Assembly: GCA_027941995.1 (NCBI GenBank)
Contig: CP115966.1
Coordinates: 620,001-684,000 of the forward strand
Length of the DNA: 64,000 nucleotides
Reading direction: 5' to 3'
Source: Erythrobacteraceae bacterium WH01K
GTDB taxonomy: Bacteria > Pseudomonadota > Alphaproteobacteria > Sphingomonadales > Sphingomonadaceae
Position 1 is the first letter of the stretch, and every line of letters starts with the position of its first letter. This document shows positions 18,893-28,242 of the stretch, one piece after another. The position numbers and the translations under genes are program-made. A model generated the notes under the pieces. It did no database searches, was not told the origin of the DNA, and saw nothing but the letters and a program-made list of their open reading frames with translations.

Positions 18893-19153
18893 ATGAAATT
18901 CACGATGAAAACTGCCATGGTTGCTTCGGTCGCTGCACTCGGACTGAGCGTCGCTGCCTGCGATTCCGCTGCGGAGAACCAGATGGAAGACAACGCAGAA
19001 GAAATGGAAGATGCCGCCGACATGGAAATCGAATCCATGGAAGACGCCGGTGAAATCACCGATGAGCAGGCTGACGAAATGGAAGATGCTGTCGACGAAG
19101 AAGCAGAAGCCATGGAAGAAGCCGCTGATACGATGGACGAAGAGCCCACCTGA
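18893..19153 (+). CDS. Met/acid-rich small lipoprotein
   Basis: An 86-residue protein starting MKFTMKTAMVASVAALGLSV with lipobox VAAC, lipidated at Cys23. The ribosome site AAGGGGAAG precedes ATG 18893. The mature 64 residues hold about 30 Asp/Glu and no Lys or Arg. Seven methionines occur, and each is followed directly by Glu or Asp. It is probably a single acidic helix or disordered. No family is recognised; similar acidic lipoproteins occur in marine alphaproteobacteria. It might bind cations or be oxidised sacrificially, but this is speculation. A palindrome GTCATGCATGAC (18833-18844) lies upstream, and a strong terminator follows. Confidence 0.8.
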   Translation: MKFTMKTAMVASVAALGLSVAACDSAAENQMEDNAEEMEDAADMEIESMEDAGEITDEQADEMEDAVDEEAEAMEEAADTMDEEPT

Positions 19154-19177
19154 GCCCTCCTCCCAGCGGAAAAGAAG

Positions 19178-19207
19178 ACGGCCCCGGAGCGATCCGGGGC
19201 CGTTTTT
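19178..19207 (+). terminator. strong intrinsic terminator
   Basis: ACGGCCCCGG (19178-19187) pairs with CCGGGGCCGT (19194-19203) around a short loop, followed by TTTTCG. A second inverted repeat, GGCCACC/GGTGGCC (19227-19246), may end the facing phenylalanine hydroxylase gene. Confidence 0.88.
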
Positions 19208-19249
19208 CGTTGTCGTATCGTTTATCGGCCACCGTCTCGGGTGGCCGGC

Positions 19250-20200
19250 TTATACCGCGGGCGCTGCACTGCCCCGTCCGCCACGCAGCAGATATTCCTG
19301 CGTTCCGCGGTTCACGACATAATCCACGTCGATGACAGCCGCGTTAGCATAGGTGAAGGAGGGCGGCAGGCTGCGATAAAGCGCATCGAAGTCCCGCTCA
19401 ACCGTCTGGCGGTAGAGGTCCTCAAAACTCTCGATTACGAAATAAGTCGGCTGAAGATCGCTGATGACGTAATCGGTCCGCATGGCCCGGTCGACGTTAA
19501 GCATGATGCGATTGGGGCTTTTCGCCTCGACCGCGAACACCGCTTCCGTCGGTCCGGACAGGATACCCGCACCATAGGCGCGAATGCCCTCGGCTTCCTG
19601 GATCAAGCCGAATTCCACCGTGTACCAGTAAAGCGCGCCCAGGGCCTTGAGGCGATTATAGCGCATCGCCTTCCACCCGGCCTTGCCATATTCGTGCATG
19701 TAATCGGCGTAGACCGGATCGGTCAGCATAGGGACATGGCCGAACACGTCGTGGAAGACGTCGGGCTCCTGGATGTAATCGAACGTCTCGCGCGTGCGGA
19801 TGAAATTGCCCGCCGGGAACCGCCGATTGGCCAGATGCCAGAAGAAAACATGGTCGGGGATCAGCATCGGGACCGGCACGACGCTCCATCCCGTCATGGG
19901 GGAAAGCTCGGCCGAAAGGCGATCGAAATCAGGCACGCCGCCGCGGCCCAGATCCAGTCGCTCCAACCCTTTCAGGAAAGCGGTTGCTGCCCGGCCGGGC
20001 AGGACATCCATCTGGCGCGAGAACAGGTCGTCCCAGATCGCGTCGTCTTCGCTGTCATAGGCCGTCTGCTGCGGTTCCAGCCAGTCGTTCCCGACATGGC
20101 CGGGCCGCTTCAGCGGTGCGGTAAAGACGTCCTCCGGCATTTCGGGCAGGACGGAATAATCGGTTTCGGGCTTTGCAAGTGTGGCCATAATATCGATCAT
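19250..20200 (-). CDS. phhA: phenylalanine 4-monooxygenase
   Basis: A 316-residue pterin-dependent, non-haem iron aromatic amino acid hydroxylase that converts phenylalanine to tyrosine, the entry to the homogentisate route. The iron ligands are visible: His150 and His155 in FHDVFGHVPM and Glu196 in YTVEFGL. The size matches single-domain bacterial enzymes without the regulatory ACT domain. The start is ATG 20200, or ATG 20188 (MATLAKP); neither has a clear ribosome site. It is divergent from ppk2 with only 49 bases between starts. No pterin-carbinolamine dehydratase gene is adjacent. Confidence 0.96.
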   Translation of the reverse strand: MIDIMATLAKPETDYSVLPEMPEDVFTAPLKRPGHVGNDWLEPQQTAYDSEDDAIWDDLFSRQMDVLPGRAATAFLKGLERLDLGRGGVPDFDRLSAELSPMTGWSVVPVPMLIPDHVFFWHLANRRFPAGNFIRTRETFDYIQEPDVFHDVFGHVPMLTDPVYADYMHEYGKAGWKAMRYNRLKALGALYWYTVEFGLIQEAEGIRAYGAGILSGPTEAVFAVEAKSPNRIMLNVDRAMRTDYVISDLQPTYFVIESFEDLYRQTVERDFDALYRSLPPSFTYANAAVIDVDYVVNRGTQEYLLRGGRGSAAPAV

Positions 20201-20249
20201 ATAGGTAGCATCGCTGCGATGTGCAGGCAATTTTGCGGAGAGCCATAGC

Positions 20250-21029
20250 GTGCCGAAACTTAAGAAGAAGGCCTACGAGAAACTGCTTGCCCCGATGGAA
20301 GAGGAACTGGTGGCGATGGCGCGCTGGGCGCGGGTCACCAGCCAGCGGATCTGCGTGATTTTCGAAGGGCGCGACACGGCGGGCAAGGGCGGAGCGATTC
20401 GCGCGGTCGGAGGGCGGCTCAATCCCCGGCAGACCCGCGTGGTCGCCCTGTCGAAGCCCAGCGAACAGGAGCGCAGCCAGTGGTATTTCCAGCGCTATGT
20501 CCCGCACCTGCCGTCAGCCGGCGAAATCGTGCTGTTCGACCGCAGCTGGTACAATCGTGCCGGTGTCGAACAGGTCATGGGCTTTGCCAGCGAGGCGCAG
20601 GTTGCGAAATTCCTGCGCGAGGCACCGGTTTTCGAACGGATGCTGGTCGATGATGGCATTTTGCTGTTCAAATATTGGCTGACGACCGACCAGGAGAAGC
20701 AGGAAGAGCGGTTGCGGGAACGGCTGGAGGACCCGCTCAAACGCTGGAAGCTCTCGCCGATCGACCTTGCCGCGCGGGAGAAATACGATGCTTACACGCG
20801 GGCGCGGGAGGCGATGCTGGCCGCGACGCATACCGATCATGCGCCCTGGACACTGGTCGATTTCAACGACCAGAAACGGGGGCGACTGACACTGGTGCGC
20901 GACCTGCTGGACCGGTTGCCCGACACGGCTTGCGAGCCGGATCCGCTGGACTTTCCCGAGCTGGGTCATGAACCGGTGCGGGAAAGCTACGGCGTGTTGC
21001 AGCCGATTGCAGATTACCCGCTGGACTGA
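20250..21029 (+). CDS. ppk2: polyphosphate kinase 2
   Basis: A 259-residue single-domain PPK2, which transfers phosphate between polyphosphate and nucleoside diphosphates or monophosphates. The Walker A-like motif GRDTAGKGG is at residues 40-48 and the Walker B/lid region LFDRSWYNRAGVE at 95-107, with WKLSPIDL further on, as in class I enzymes that mainly make NTP from NDP. The start is GTG 20250 with GGAG nine bases upstream. Its stop TGA abuts the stop of the convergent hydratase gene (TGATCA). Two Pho-box genes elsewhere in the window fit a phosphate theme, but no Pho box is visible here. Confidence 0.95.
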   Translation: MPKLKKKAYEKLLAPMEEELVAMARWARVTSQRICVIFEGRDTAGKGGAIRAVGGRLNPRQTRVVALSKPSEQERSQWYFQRYVPHLPSAGEIVLFDRSWYNRAGVEQVMGFASEAQVAKFLREAPVFERMLVDDGILLFKYWLTTDQEKQEERLRERLEDPLKRWKLSPIDLAAREKYDAYTRAREAMLAATHTDHAPWTLVDFNDQKRGRLTLVRDLLDRLPDTACEPDPLDFPELGHEPVRESYGVLQPIADYPLD

Positions 21030-21887
21030 TCAGCCAGCGATCCCAGCGCTGGCTTTCGTCACCTGCCTGCCATCGCCCGCAAAGGCTGCGAGTTCGATTT
21101 TGCTTGCCGACCGGCGCAGGGCGAGATGCAGCGGCTCACCGGCAATCGCCGGCGAAACCCCGCGAAACGCGAAGTGGCGCAGCGCATCCGGTCCCAGTTC
21201 GTCGGCAGCCAGTTGCAACAGCAGGCTGGCCGTCAGCGGACCATGCACCACGAGGCCGCGATACCGCTCCACATCGCGCGCATAGGGCGCGTCGTAATGA
21301 ATGCGGTGCGTGTTGAAGGTCAGCGCGGAATAGCGAAACAGCAGGCGCGCATCGGGCGTCAGGGTGCGAACCGCGTCCCACGCGCCCGCATCGAAGCTGT
21401 CTCCAGACCCCGGAGGCGGGCTGAGCGGCGCATCGGCTGCGGCGGCTTCGCGGTAGACGAGGGTCTGGGTCTCGGTGACAGCCGGGGTGCCATCCGCAGC
21501 GGTTTCGTGAACGACATCCACGAACACCATGTCGCCGCTCTTGCCCGATTTTGGCGTGACGGATGCGATCCTGCTCGTGCGCGTGATGGCCGCGCCGGTA
21601 TGGATCGGCGAGAGGAATTCCATGGCGCTTGATGCCCACATCCGCCGCGGCAGCGGCACGGGCGGCAGGAAGCTGCCGGGACCGTCGCTGCGGGCGGGGT
21701 GGCCGTCCTCGCCCAGGTCGGCCGTCGGCGCGTAGGGCGTGCACAGGCAGAAGTGGATGCCCTGCGGCAGCGGCTGCCCGGCTGCCGGCTCGCGGTCGAA
21801 TGTCGCAAGCCAGCGCGCAGCCAGCCCTTCATCCAGCCGGTCACGACGGGTTTCCGTGCGCCCGATCCACTCGGGCCAGTCCTGCAT
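21030..21887 (-). CDS. FAS1-like (HTD2-family) acyl-CoA hydratase/dehydratase
   Basis: A 285-residue double hot-dog protein of the HTD2/mesaconyl-CoA-hydratase group. The C-terminal half carries NTHRIHYDAPYARDVE and GLVVHGPL, where the His and Asp of the hydratase site sit. The N-terminal half (DWPEWIGRTETRRDRLDEG) is the substrate-binding repeat. It should hydrate an enoyl-CoA or dehydrate a 3-hydroxyacyl-CoA. The ATG at 21887 lies one base after the stop of the upstream thiolase gene, so translation is coupled. It is the last gene of the acyl-CoA operon. The exact substrate (medium-chain acyl-CoA or a C4/C5 dicarboxylic intermediate) cannot be told. Confidence 0.85.
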   Translation of the reverse strand: MQDWPEWIGRTETRRDRLDEGLAARWLATFDREPAAGQPLPQGIHFCLCTPYAPTADLGEDGHPARSDGPGSFLPPVPLPRRMWASSAMEFLSPIHTGAAITRTSRIASVTPKSGKSGDMVFVDVVHETAADGTPAVTETQTLVYREAAAADAPLSPPPGSGDSFDAGAWDAVRTLTPDARLLFRYSALTFNTHRIHYDAPYARDVERYRGLVVHGPLTASLLLQLAADELGPDALRHFAFRGVSPAIAGEPLHLALRRSASKIELAAFAGDGRQVTKASAGIAG

Positions 21888-21888
21888 G

Positions 21889-23124
21889 TCAGGTGGCCCG
21901 TTCGAACATGGCGGCGATCCCCTGGCCGCCGCCGATGCACATCGTCTCCAGACCGTAGCGCACCTCGCGCCGATGCATCTCGTGCGCCATGTCGGCAAGG
22001 ATGCGCCCGCCGGTCGCGCCGATCGGGTGGCCCAGCGAAATGCCTGATCCGTTCACGTTCAGCATGTCGCGGCGCGAATCGTCCGCGCTCCAGCCCCAGC
22101 CTTTCAGGACGGCAAGGACCTGCGGGGCGAAAGCCTCGTTCAGTTCGACGAGGCCGACATCGTCCCAGCCATAACCGCGCCGCGCAAACAGCCGCTCCAC
22201 CGCCGGGACCGGGCCGATACCCATGCGCGCCGGGTCGCAGCCCGCCGCGGCCCATCCGCCGAACCACAGCATGGGTTCGAGGTCCAGTTCCTCCAGCTTG
22301 TCCTCCGCCACGACGAGGCAGGCAGCGGCGGCATCGTTCTGCTGGCTGGCATTGCCTGCGGTGACGATGGCGTCGGGATTGGTCTTGCCCTCGATGGCGC
22401 GCAGCTTGCCGAGCGATTCCATGTCCGCATCCGCGCGGAAGCCCTCGTCTTTTGCGAAGACGACCGGATCGCCCCGGCGCTGCGGCACCTCGACCTCGAC
22501 GAGCTGCGCGTCGAATTTGCCCGCTTCCCACGCAGCGGCGGCGTTCTGATGGGAACGGACGGCGTAGGCATCGGCCTCTTCGCGCGAGATGTCGTAATCG
22601 GCGGCGAGGTTTTCCGCCGTCTCGATCATGCCGGAGATGACGCCGAAGCGTTCGATCGGCTGGCTCATCACCCGGCCGCGCGAGAGGCGGTCATGCAGCA
22701 CCATGTCGCCCATGCGTGCGCCATGCCGCGCCATGGTCGTGTAATGCTCGACATTGGACATGCTTTCGCAGCCGCCCGCAACGACCACATCGGCCATGCC
22801 TGTTTCGACCATCATCGCGGCATTGGCGACGGCCTGCAGCCCGGAACCGCAGCGGCGATCGAGCTGGTATCCCGGCACTTCCAGCGGCAGGCCAGCGGCC
22901 AGCCAGCTCCAGTGGCCGATGGCCGGTGCCTCGCCATTGCCGTAGCCCTGGCTGAAGACGACGTCGTCGACCCGCTCGGGATCGATCCCGCTCCGTTCGA
23001 CCAGCGCTTTCAGGATCACGGCGCCAAGTTGCCCGGCATCGAGGGGGGCGAGGGTGCCGAGGAACTTGCCCACCGGGGTGCGCAGCGGCGAGACGATGGC
23101 GGCTCTTCTGGGCGTTTGGGACAT
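21889..23124 (-). CDS. acetyl-CoA C-acetyltransferase family thiolase
   Basis: A 411-residue thiolase. The catalytic residues are Cys92 (LDRRCGSGLQ), His366 (GISLGHPIGATG) and Cys396 (TMCIGGGQG). The annotated reaction is thiolytic release of acetyl-CoA from a 3-ketoacyl-CoA. It begins 11 bases after the stop of the CoA-transferase gene, with an AGGAAACAG ribosome site in the gap, and is followed one base later by the hydratase gene. It is clearly distinct from the thiolase at 10022, which is about 20 residues shorter and differs in active-site context (QCSSG versus RCGSG). Confidence 0.95.
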   Translation of the reverse strand: MSQTPRRAAIVSPLRTPVGKFLGTLAPLDAGQLGAVILKALVERSGIDPERVDDVVFSQGYGNGEAPAIGHWSWLAAGLPLEVPGYQLDRRCGSGLQAVANAAMMVETGMADVVVAGGCESMSNVEHYTTMARHGARMGDMVLHDRLSRGRVMSQPIERFGVISGMIETAENLAADYDISREEADAYAVRSHQNAAAAWEAGKFDAQLVEVEVPQRRGDPVVFAKDEGFRADADMESLGKLRAIEGKTNPDAIVTAGNASQQNDAAAACLVVAEDKLEELDLEPMLWFGGWAAAGCDPARMGIGPVPAVERLFARRGYGWDDVGLVELNEAFAPQVLAVLKGWGWSADDSRRDMLNVNGSGISLGHPIGATGGRILADMAHEMHRREVRYGLETMCIGGGQGIAAMFERAT

Positions 23125-23135
23125 GGGTCTGTTTC

Positions 23136-24368
23136 CTACCTGTTGTTCTTGTCACTGGTGCGCACGATGCCGCGATCGATCATGTCGCCGATGGTCCCGC
23201 TGCCGAGGCCCAGCCGTTCCGCCAGAACCTGTTCGCTGTGTTCGCCCAGATACGGGGCAGGCGCGGGGTCGCCCGCTTCGCGCGACGGGATGTTGGCAAA
23301 GCTGCGAGGGGCGGGATATTCGAAGCCGCTCGGATTGGCAGGCGAAGGGCCGAACAGCGGATTGTCCGCCACCAGCACGGGATCGTTCGCCGCCTCGTGC
23401 GCGGTGCGATATTTCTCGAAGGTGGTGCCTGCCTTCGCCATGCGCTTTTCCAGCTTCGCGTATTTGGTTTCGCCCGCGACCTGCTGGAACAGGTCTGCCA
23501 GGCGGTGGCGATGGGTGAAGCGCGGTTCGTCGCCGGATGAGAAATCGACCCCCAGCTCCTTTTCCAGCGTCGCAATCTGTTCGGCCACCTCGAACGCCTC
23601 GACCAGGCCCGTCCATTGCTTGGCCGTCAGGGCGGCGACCATGAAGCGGACACCGTCCTTGCTGCGAAAGTCGCGGCCGAACGCGCCCCAGATCGCATTG
23701 CCGAGCCGTTCGCGGTCGGTGCCGCGGAACAGCATTTCCGCCATCATGCCGGAATTGGCGACCGTACCGATGGCAACGTCGCCCAGCGGCACGCGCATTT
23801 CGCTACCCTGCCCGGTCGCATCGCGGTGGCGCAGACCGGCCAGCAAGGAAAACGCGCAATAGGCGCCGGTGATGAAATCCCATGCGGGCAGCACCTGGTT
23901 GACCGGCGGAGCGGTTTCCGGGTCCCAGTTCTCCGGCCCGCCCATCAGCGGATAACCGCTGGCCGCGTTGACGGTGAAATCCATCGCCTGGCGCCCGTCA
24001 TGCCAGCCCATGATGCGGACCGAGACGAGGTCGGCGCGGTGCCGTTCCATCGCGGCGTGGCTGAGGAAACTCTTTTCCGGCAGGTTGGTGATGCACTGCC
24101 CGGTCTTGCCCGCCAGTTCGACGCAGAGCTCGCGCCCCTCGCCGCTGCGAAGGTCGAGCGCGACGGATTTCTTCGCGCGGTTGAGGTTCTCCCAGCTGAG
24201 CGAGCGGCCTTCTTCCGTCAGCAGGAAGCGGTTGTAATCGAGGCCGCCCGCGACGTGGTCGACGCGGATGACCTCCGCCCCCATCTGTGCGCAATACAGG
24301 CCGGCTGTCGGCGATGCGACAAAGCTGGATACTTCCACGATGCTGAGATCGCCGAGCAGGTCGTACAT
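23136..24368 (-). CDS. class III CoA-transferase (CaiB/BaiF family)
   Basis: A 410-residue CoA-transferase that moves CoA between carboxylic acids through an aspartyl-CoA thioester. The N-terminus LLGDLSIVEVSSFVASPTAG is the usual nucleotide-fold start, and the catalytic Asp is most likely Asp163 in LPAWDFITGAY. Its ATG (24368-24366) overlaps the TAA of the upstream acyl-CoA dehydrogenase gene by one base (TAATG). In the operon it would activate an acid to its CoA ester for the dehydrogenase. The acid is unknown; substrates of the family include formate/oxalate, carnitine, bile acids, and 2-methylacyl and mesaconyl groups. Confidence 0.92.
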   Translation of the reverse strand: MYDLLGDLSIVEVSSFVASPTAGLYCAQMGAEVIRVDHVAGGLDYNRFLLTEEGRSLSWENLNRAKKSVALDLRSGEGRELCVELAGKTGQCITNLPEKSFLSHAAMERHRADLVSVRIMGWHDGRQAMDFTVNAASGYPLMGGPENWDPETAPPVNQVLPAWDFITGAYCAFSLLAGLRHRDATGQGSEMRVPLGDVAIGTVANSGMMAEMLFRGTDRERLGNAIWGAFGRDFRSKDGVRFMVAALTAKQWTGLVEAFEVAEQIATLEKELGVDFSSGDEPRFTHRHRLADLFQQVAGETKYAKLEKRMAKAGTTFEKYRTAHEAANDPVLVADNPLFGPSPANPSGFEYPAPRSFANIPSREAGDPAPAPYLGEHSEQVLAERLGLGSGTIGDMIDRGIVRTSDKNNR

Positions 24369-25543
24369 TAAACGGCGGCCCTCCATTCGCGCAGCATGTG
24401 CTTGGCGATCTGGAGCTGGAGGATCTGGGTCGTGCCTTCGTAGATGCGATAGATGCGGGCATCGCGGAAGAACCGCTCCGCGTCATATTCGGCAAGGTAG
24501 CCTGCGCCGCCATAGATCTGGACGACACGGTCGACCACGCGCCCGCACATCTCGCTGGCGAAGACCTTGAAGGCGGCGGCGTGCTTCACCGTGTTCTCGC
24601 CCCGGTCGACGCGGGCGGTCACGTCCGCCATCATGGCCTCGGCGGCGTAGATCTCGGTCCAGCTTTCGGCCAGCATCTGCTGGATCAGCTGGAAATTGGC
24701 GATCGGTTCGCCGAAGGCCTGCCGCTCGTTCGCGTATTGCGTCGCGGAATCGAGCGCGCGCCTGGCATAGCCCGTGCTGGCCGCGCCCACCGAAATCCGG
24801 CCATTGTCGAGGCTCTGCATGGCGAAGCGAAAGCCCTTGCCGGTTTCCCCGCCAAGCAGCGCCTCGCCCGGCACGTGAACATCGTCCAGCATGACATCGG
24901 CGACATGGCTGCCGGCCTGGCCCATTTTCTTGTCGGATTTGCCCACGCTCATCCCCGGTGTGTCCATCGGCACGATGAAGGCGCTGACATGGGCGTTCTT
25001 GGGCTGCGCCTCTTTCTCCGTGCGCGCCATGATCAGGGCGACATCGGCATGGGGCGCATTGGTGATGTAGCGCTTGGAGCCGTTGAGGATCCAGCCATTG
25101 CCATCGGGATCGGGCTTCGCGGTTGTCGCCATGGCTGCGCTGTCGGAACCGCTGCCGGGCTCCGTCAGGCCGAAACAGGCGATCTCGCCCGATGCGATAC
25201 GCGGCCACCACTCGGCCTTCTGCGCGTCGGTTCCGCCATTCTTGATCGCCGAATTGAACATGCCGACATTGATCGAGAAGATCGAGCGATAGGCAGGCGC
25301 GGCATAGGCCATCGTTTTCACCACCTGCGCATATTGCGCGGTGTTGAGGCCGGCACCGCCGAAATCTTCGGGTACGGTCAGGCCGAACAGGCCCATGTCC
25401 TTCATCTCGGCGACGATATCCTCGGGGATGGCGTCGTTCGCAATGACGTCCTTCTCGGCCGGGATCAGCCTTTCCTGCACATAGCGTTCGAGCTGTTCCA
25501 TGAACTGCGCGAAAGTATCGGCGTCCATCCCTGCATTGGTCAT
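24368..25543 (-). CDS. acyl-CoA dehydrogenase
   Basis: A 391-residue FAD-dependent acyl-CoA dehydrogenase, the first oxidation step of beta-oxidation. The FAD/substrate motif CFGLTEPGSGSD is at about residues 131-142 and the catalytic Glu is most likely Glu369 in IYEGTTQIL. Standard N-terminal helical, middle beta and C-terminal helical domains are recognisable. The start ATG 25543 overlaps the stop of a small lipoprotein gene (ATGA) and has GGAGAGGA upstream. It is followed by the CoA-transferase gene with a one-base overlap. The electrons would pass to ETF, which is not encoded here. Confidence 0.95.
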   Translation of the reverse strand: MTNAGMDADTFAQFMEQLERYVQERLIPAEKDVIANDAIPEDIVAEMKDMGLFGLTVPEDFGGAGLNTAQYAQVVKTMAYAAPAYRSIFSINVGMFNSAIKNGGTDAQKAEWWPRIASGEIACFGLTEPGSGSDSAAMATTAKPDPDGNGWILNGSKRYITNAPHADVALIMARTEKEAQPKNAHVSAFIVPMDTPGMSVGKSDKKMGQAGSHVADVMLDDVHVPGEALLGGETGKGFRFAMQSLDNGRISVGAASTGYARRALDSATQYANERQAFGEPIANFQLIQQMLAESWTEIYAAEAMMADVTARVDRGENTVKHAAAFKVFASEMCGRVVDRVVQIYGGAGYLAEYDAERFFRDARIYRIYEGTTQILQLQIAKHMLREWRAAV

Positions 25544-25788
25544 TGCATCTGTTCCTCTCCAGTGGGCGGGAGCGTTTGTTCCTCGCCGGGCATTTGCGTG
25601 TTGTCGGTGGCATTGTCCTCCGCCCGGATCGTGCCGGGCGGAAGGCGGCGTGCCTCGATCATCTCGGCCGCCTCGTCGAGCGCGCGCGCCTCCCCTACCG
25701 AAACACCGCCGGGGCCGGGGTCGTTATCGGCTGCATCGCAAGCAGGCAGGATTGCGGCCAGCATCCCCGCGGCGCAAAGGGCTGGCAG
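25540..25788 (-). CDS. small lipoprotein at head of acyl-CoA operon, start uncertain
   Basis: The first ATG (25764) gives 74 residues starting MLAAILPACD, a signal peptide too short to work. Reading upstream in the same frame adds RLPALCAAG, which would complete a good hydrophobic signal with lipobox ILPAC. The best position for a start there is a CTG at 25788 (82 residues); no ATG, GTG or TTG exists between it and the upstream gene. The mature part is acidic and ends PPTGEEQMQ. Its stop overlaps the ATG of the acyl-CoA dehydrogenase gene (ATGA), a strong sign of a real coupled gene. Function is unknown. Confidence 0.6.
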   Translation of the reverse strand: MPALCAAGMLAAILPACDAADNDPGPGGVSVGEARALDEAAEMIEARRLPPGTIRAEDNATDNTQMPGEEQTLPPTGEEQMQ

Positions 25789-25829
25789 CCGGGTCCCGGC
25801 CCGACCTTTCGAGACCCGGCGCGCGCGGA

Positions 25830-26237
25830 TTATTCCGTAACCTCGGCAGCCGCGGCATCCTGTGCCTCTGCGAGGTCTTCCTCGGCGGCATCCTGCGTCG
25901 CCTCGGCAGCGCCAGCGGCTCCTGCGGCGATTGCAGCCACGTCGGCAGCGGCAGCGGCAGCCGCTTCACCGGCGGATTCCAGCTGAGCAACCTCGTCCTC
26001 GCTAGGGCCTTCGGGTTCCGCGTCGCGAACCGTTTCGCTGCGCGGGGGGAGGGGCACGACTTCCTCGTCCACGACGGGATCTGCCTCGATGTCCTCCATC
26101 GCCTCGTCGGCAACGATCTCGACGGAATCATCGGGCACGGTTTCCTCGGCATCGTTCCCGCCGCCGCAAGCGGCAAGCGCAAGCGCGCCCGAGAGAGCAA
26201 GAACGGTGGGCAGGGCGGCAGGAATGGTTCGTTTCAC
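25830..26237 (-). CDS. Ala/Glu-rich lipoprotein, unknown function
   Basis: A 135-residue protein with signal KRTIPAALPTVLALSGALAL and lipobox LAAC (Cys24). The start is GTG 26237. The mature part has an acidic linker (DDSVEIVADEAMEDIEADP) and then an alanine-rich stretch (about residues 85-125) that would form a long helix. It is low complexity, with no domain recognised. It precedes the small lipoprotein and the acyl-CoA operon on the same strand by 41 bases, so it may be co-transcribed. It is divergent from recQ, with 127 bases between starts. Confidence 0.72.
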   Translation of the reverse strand: MKRTIPAALPTVLALSGALALAACGGGNDAEETVPDDSVEIVADEAMEDIEADPVVDEEVVPLPPRSETVRDAEPEGPSEDEVAQLESAGEAAAAAAADVAAIAAGAAGAAEATQDAAEEDLAEAQDAAAAEVTE

Positions 26238-26364
26238 GGGCGTGTCTCCACAAGAACAGAATCTGTCTGGGAGCCTCCTAAACACGCAATGCGCGGTGGG
26301 CAAAGGGGGAAAGTCGCGAACCGCCGCTTGCCAGCGCAGGCAGGTATGGCATGGCGCAGAGGCG

Positions 26365-28182
<1,818 letters not shown>

Positions 28183-28242
28183 CGGCGCGCCCGGGCGAGT
28201 GGTTTGAGAAGGCGTTAACCTTTTTCGGTTACGCCTGCGTCC

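Noticed and set aside
28211-28235. Possible CtrA site (TTAAC) before the beta-helix gene
   Set aside because: The second TTAA at seven-base spacing is missing; the region is better described as a hairpin.
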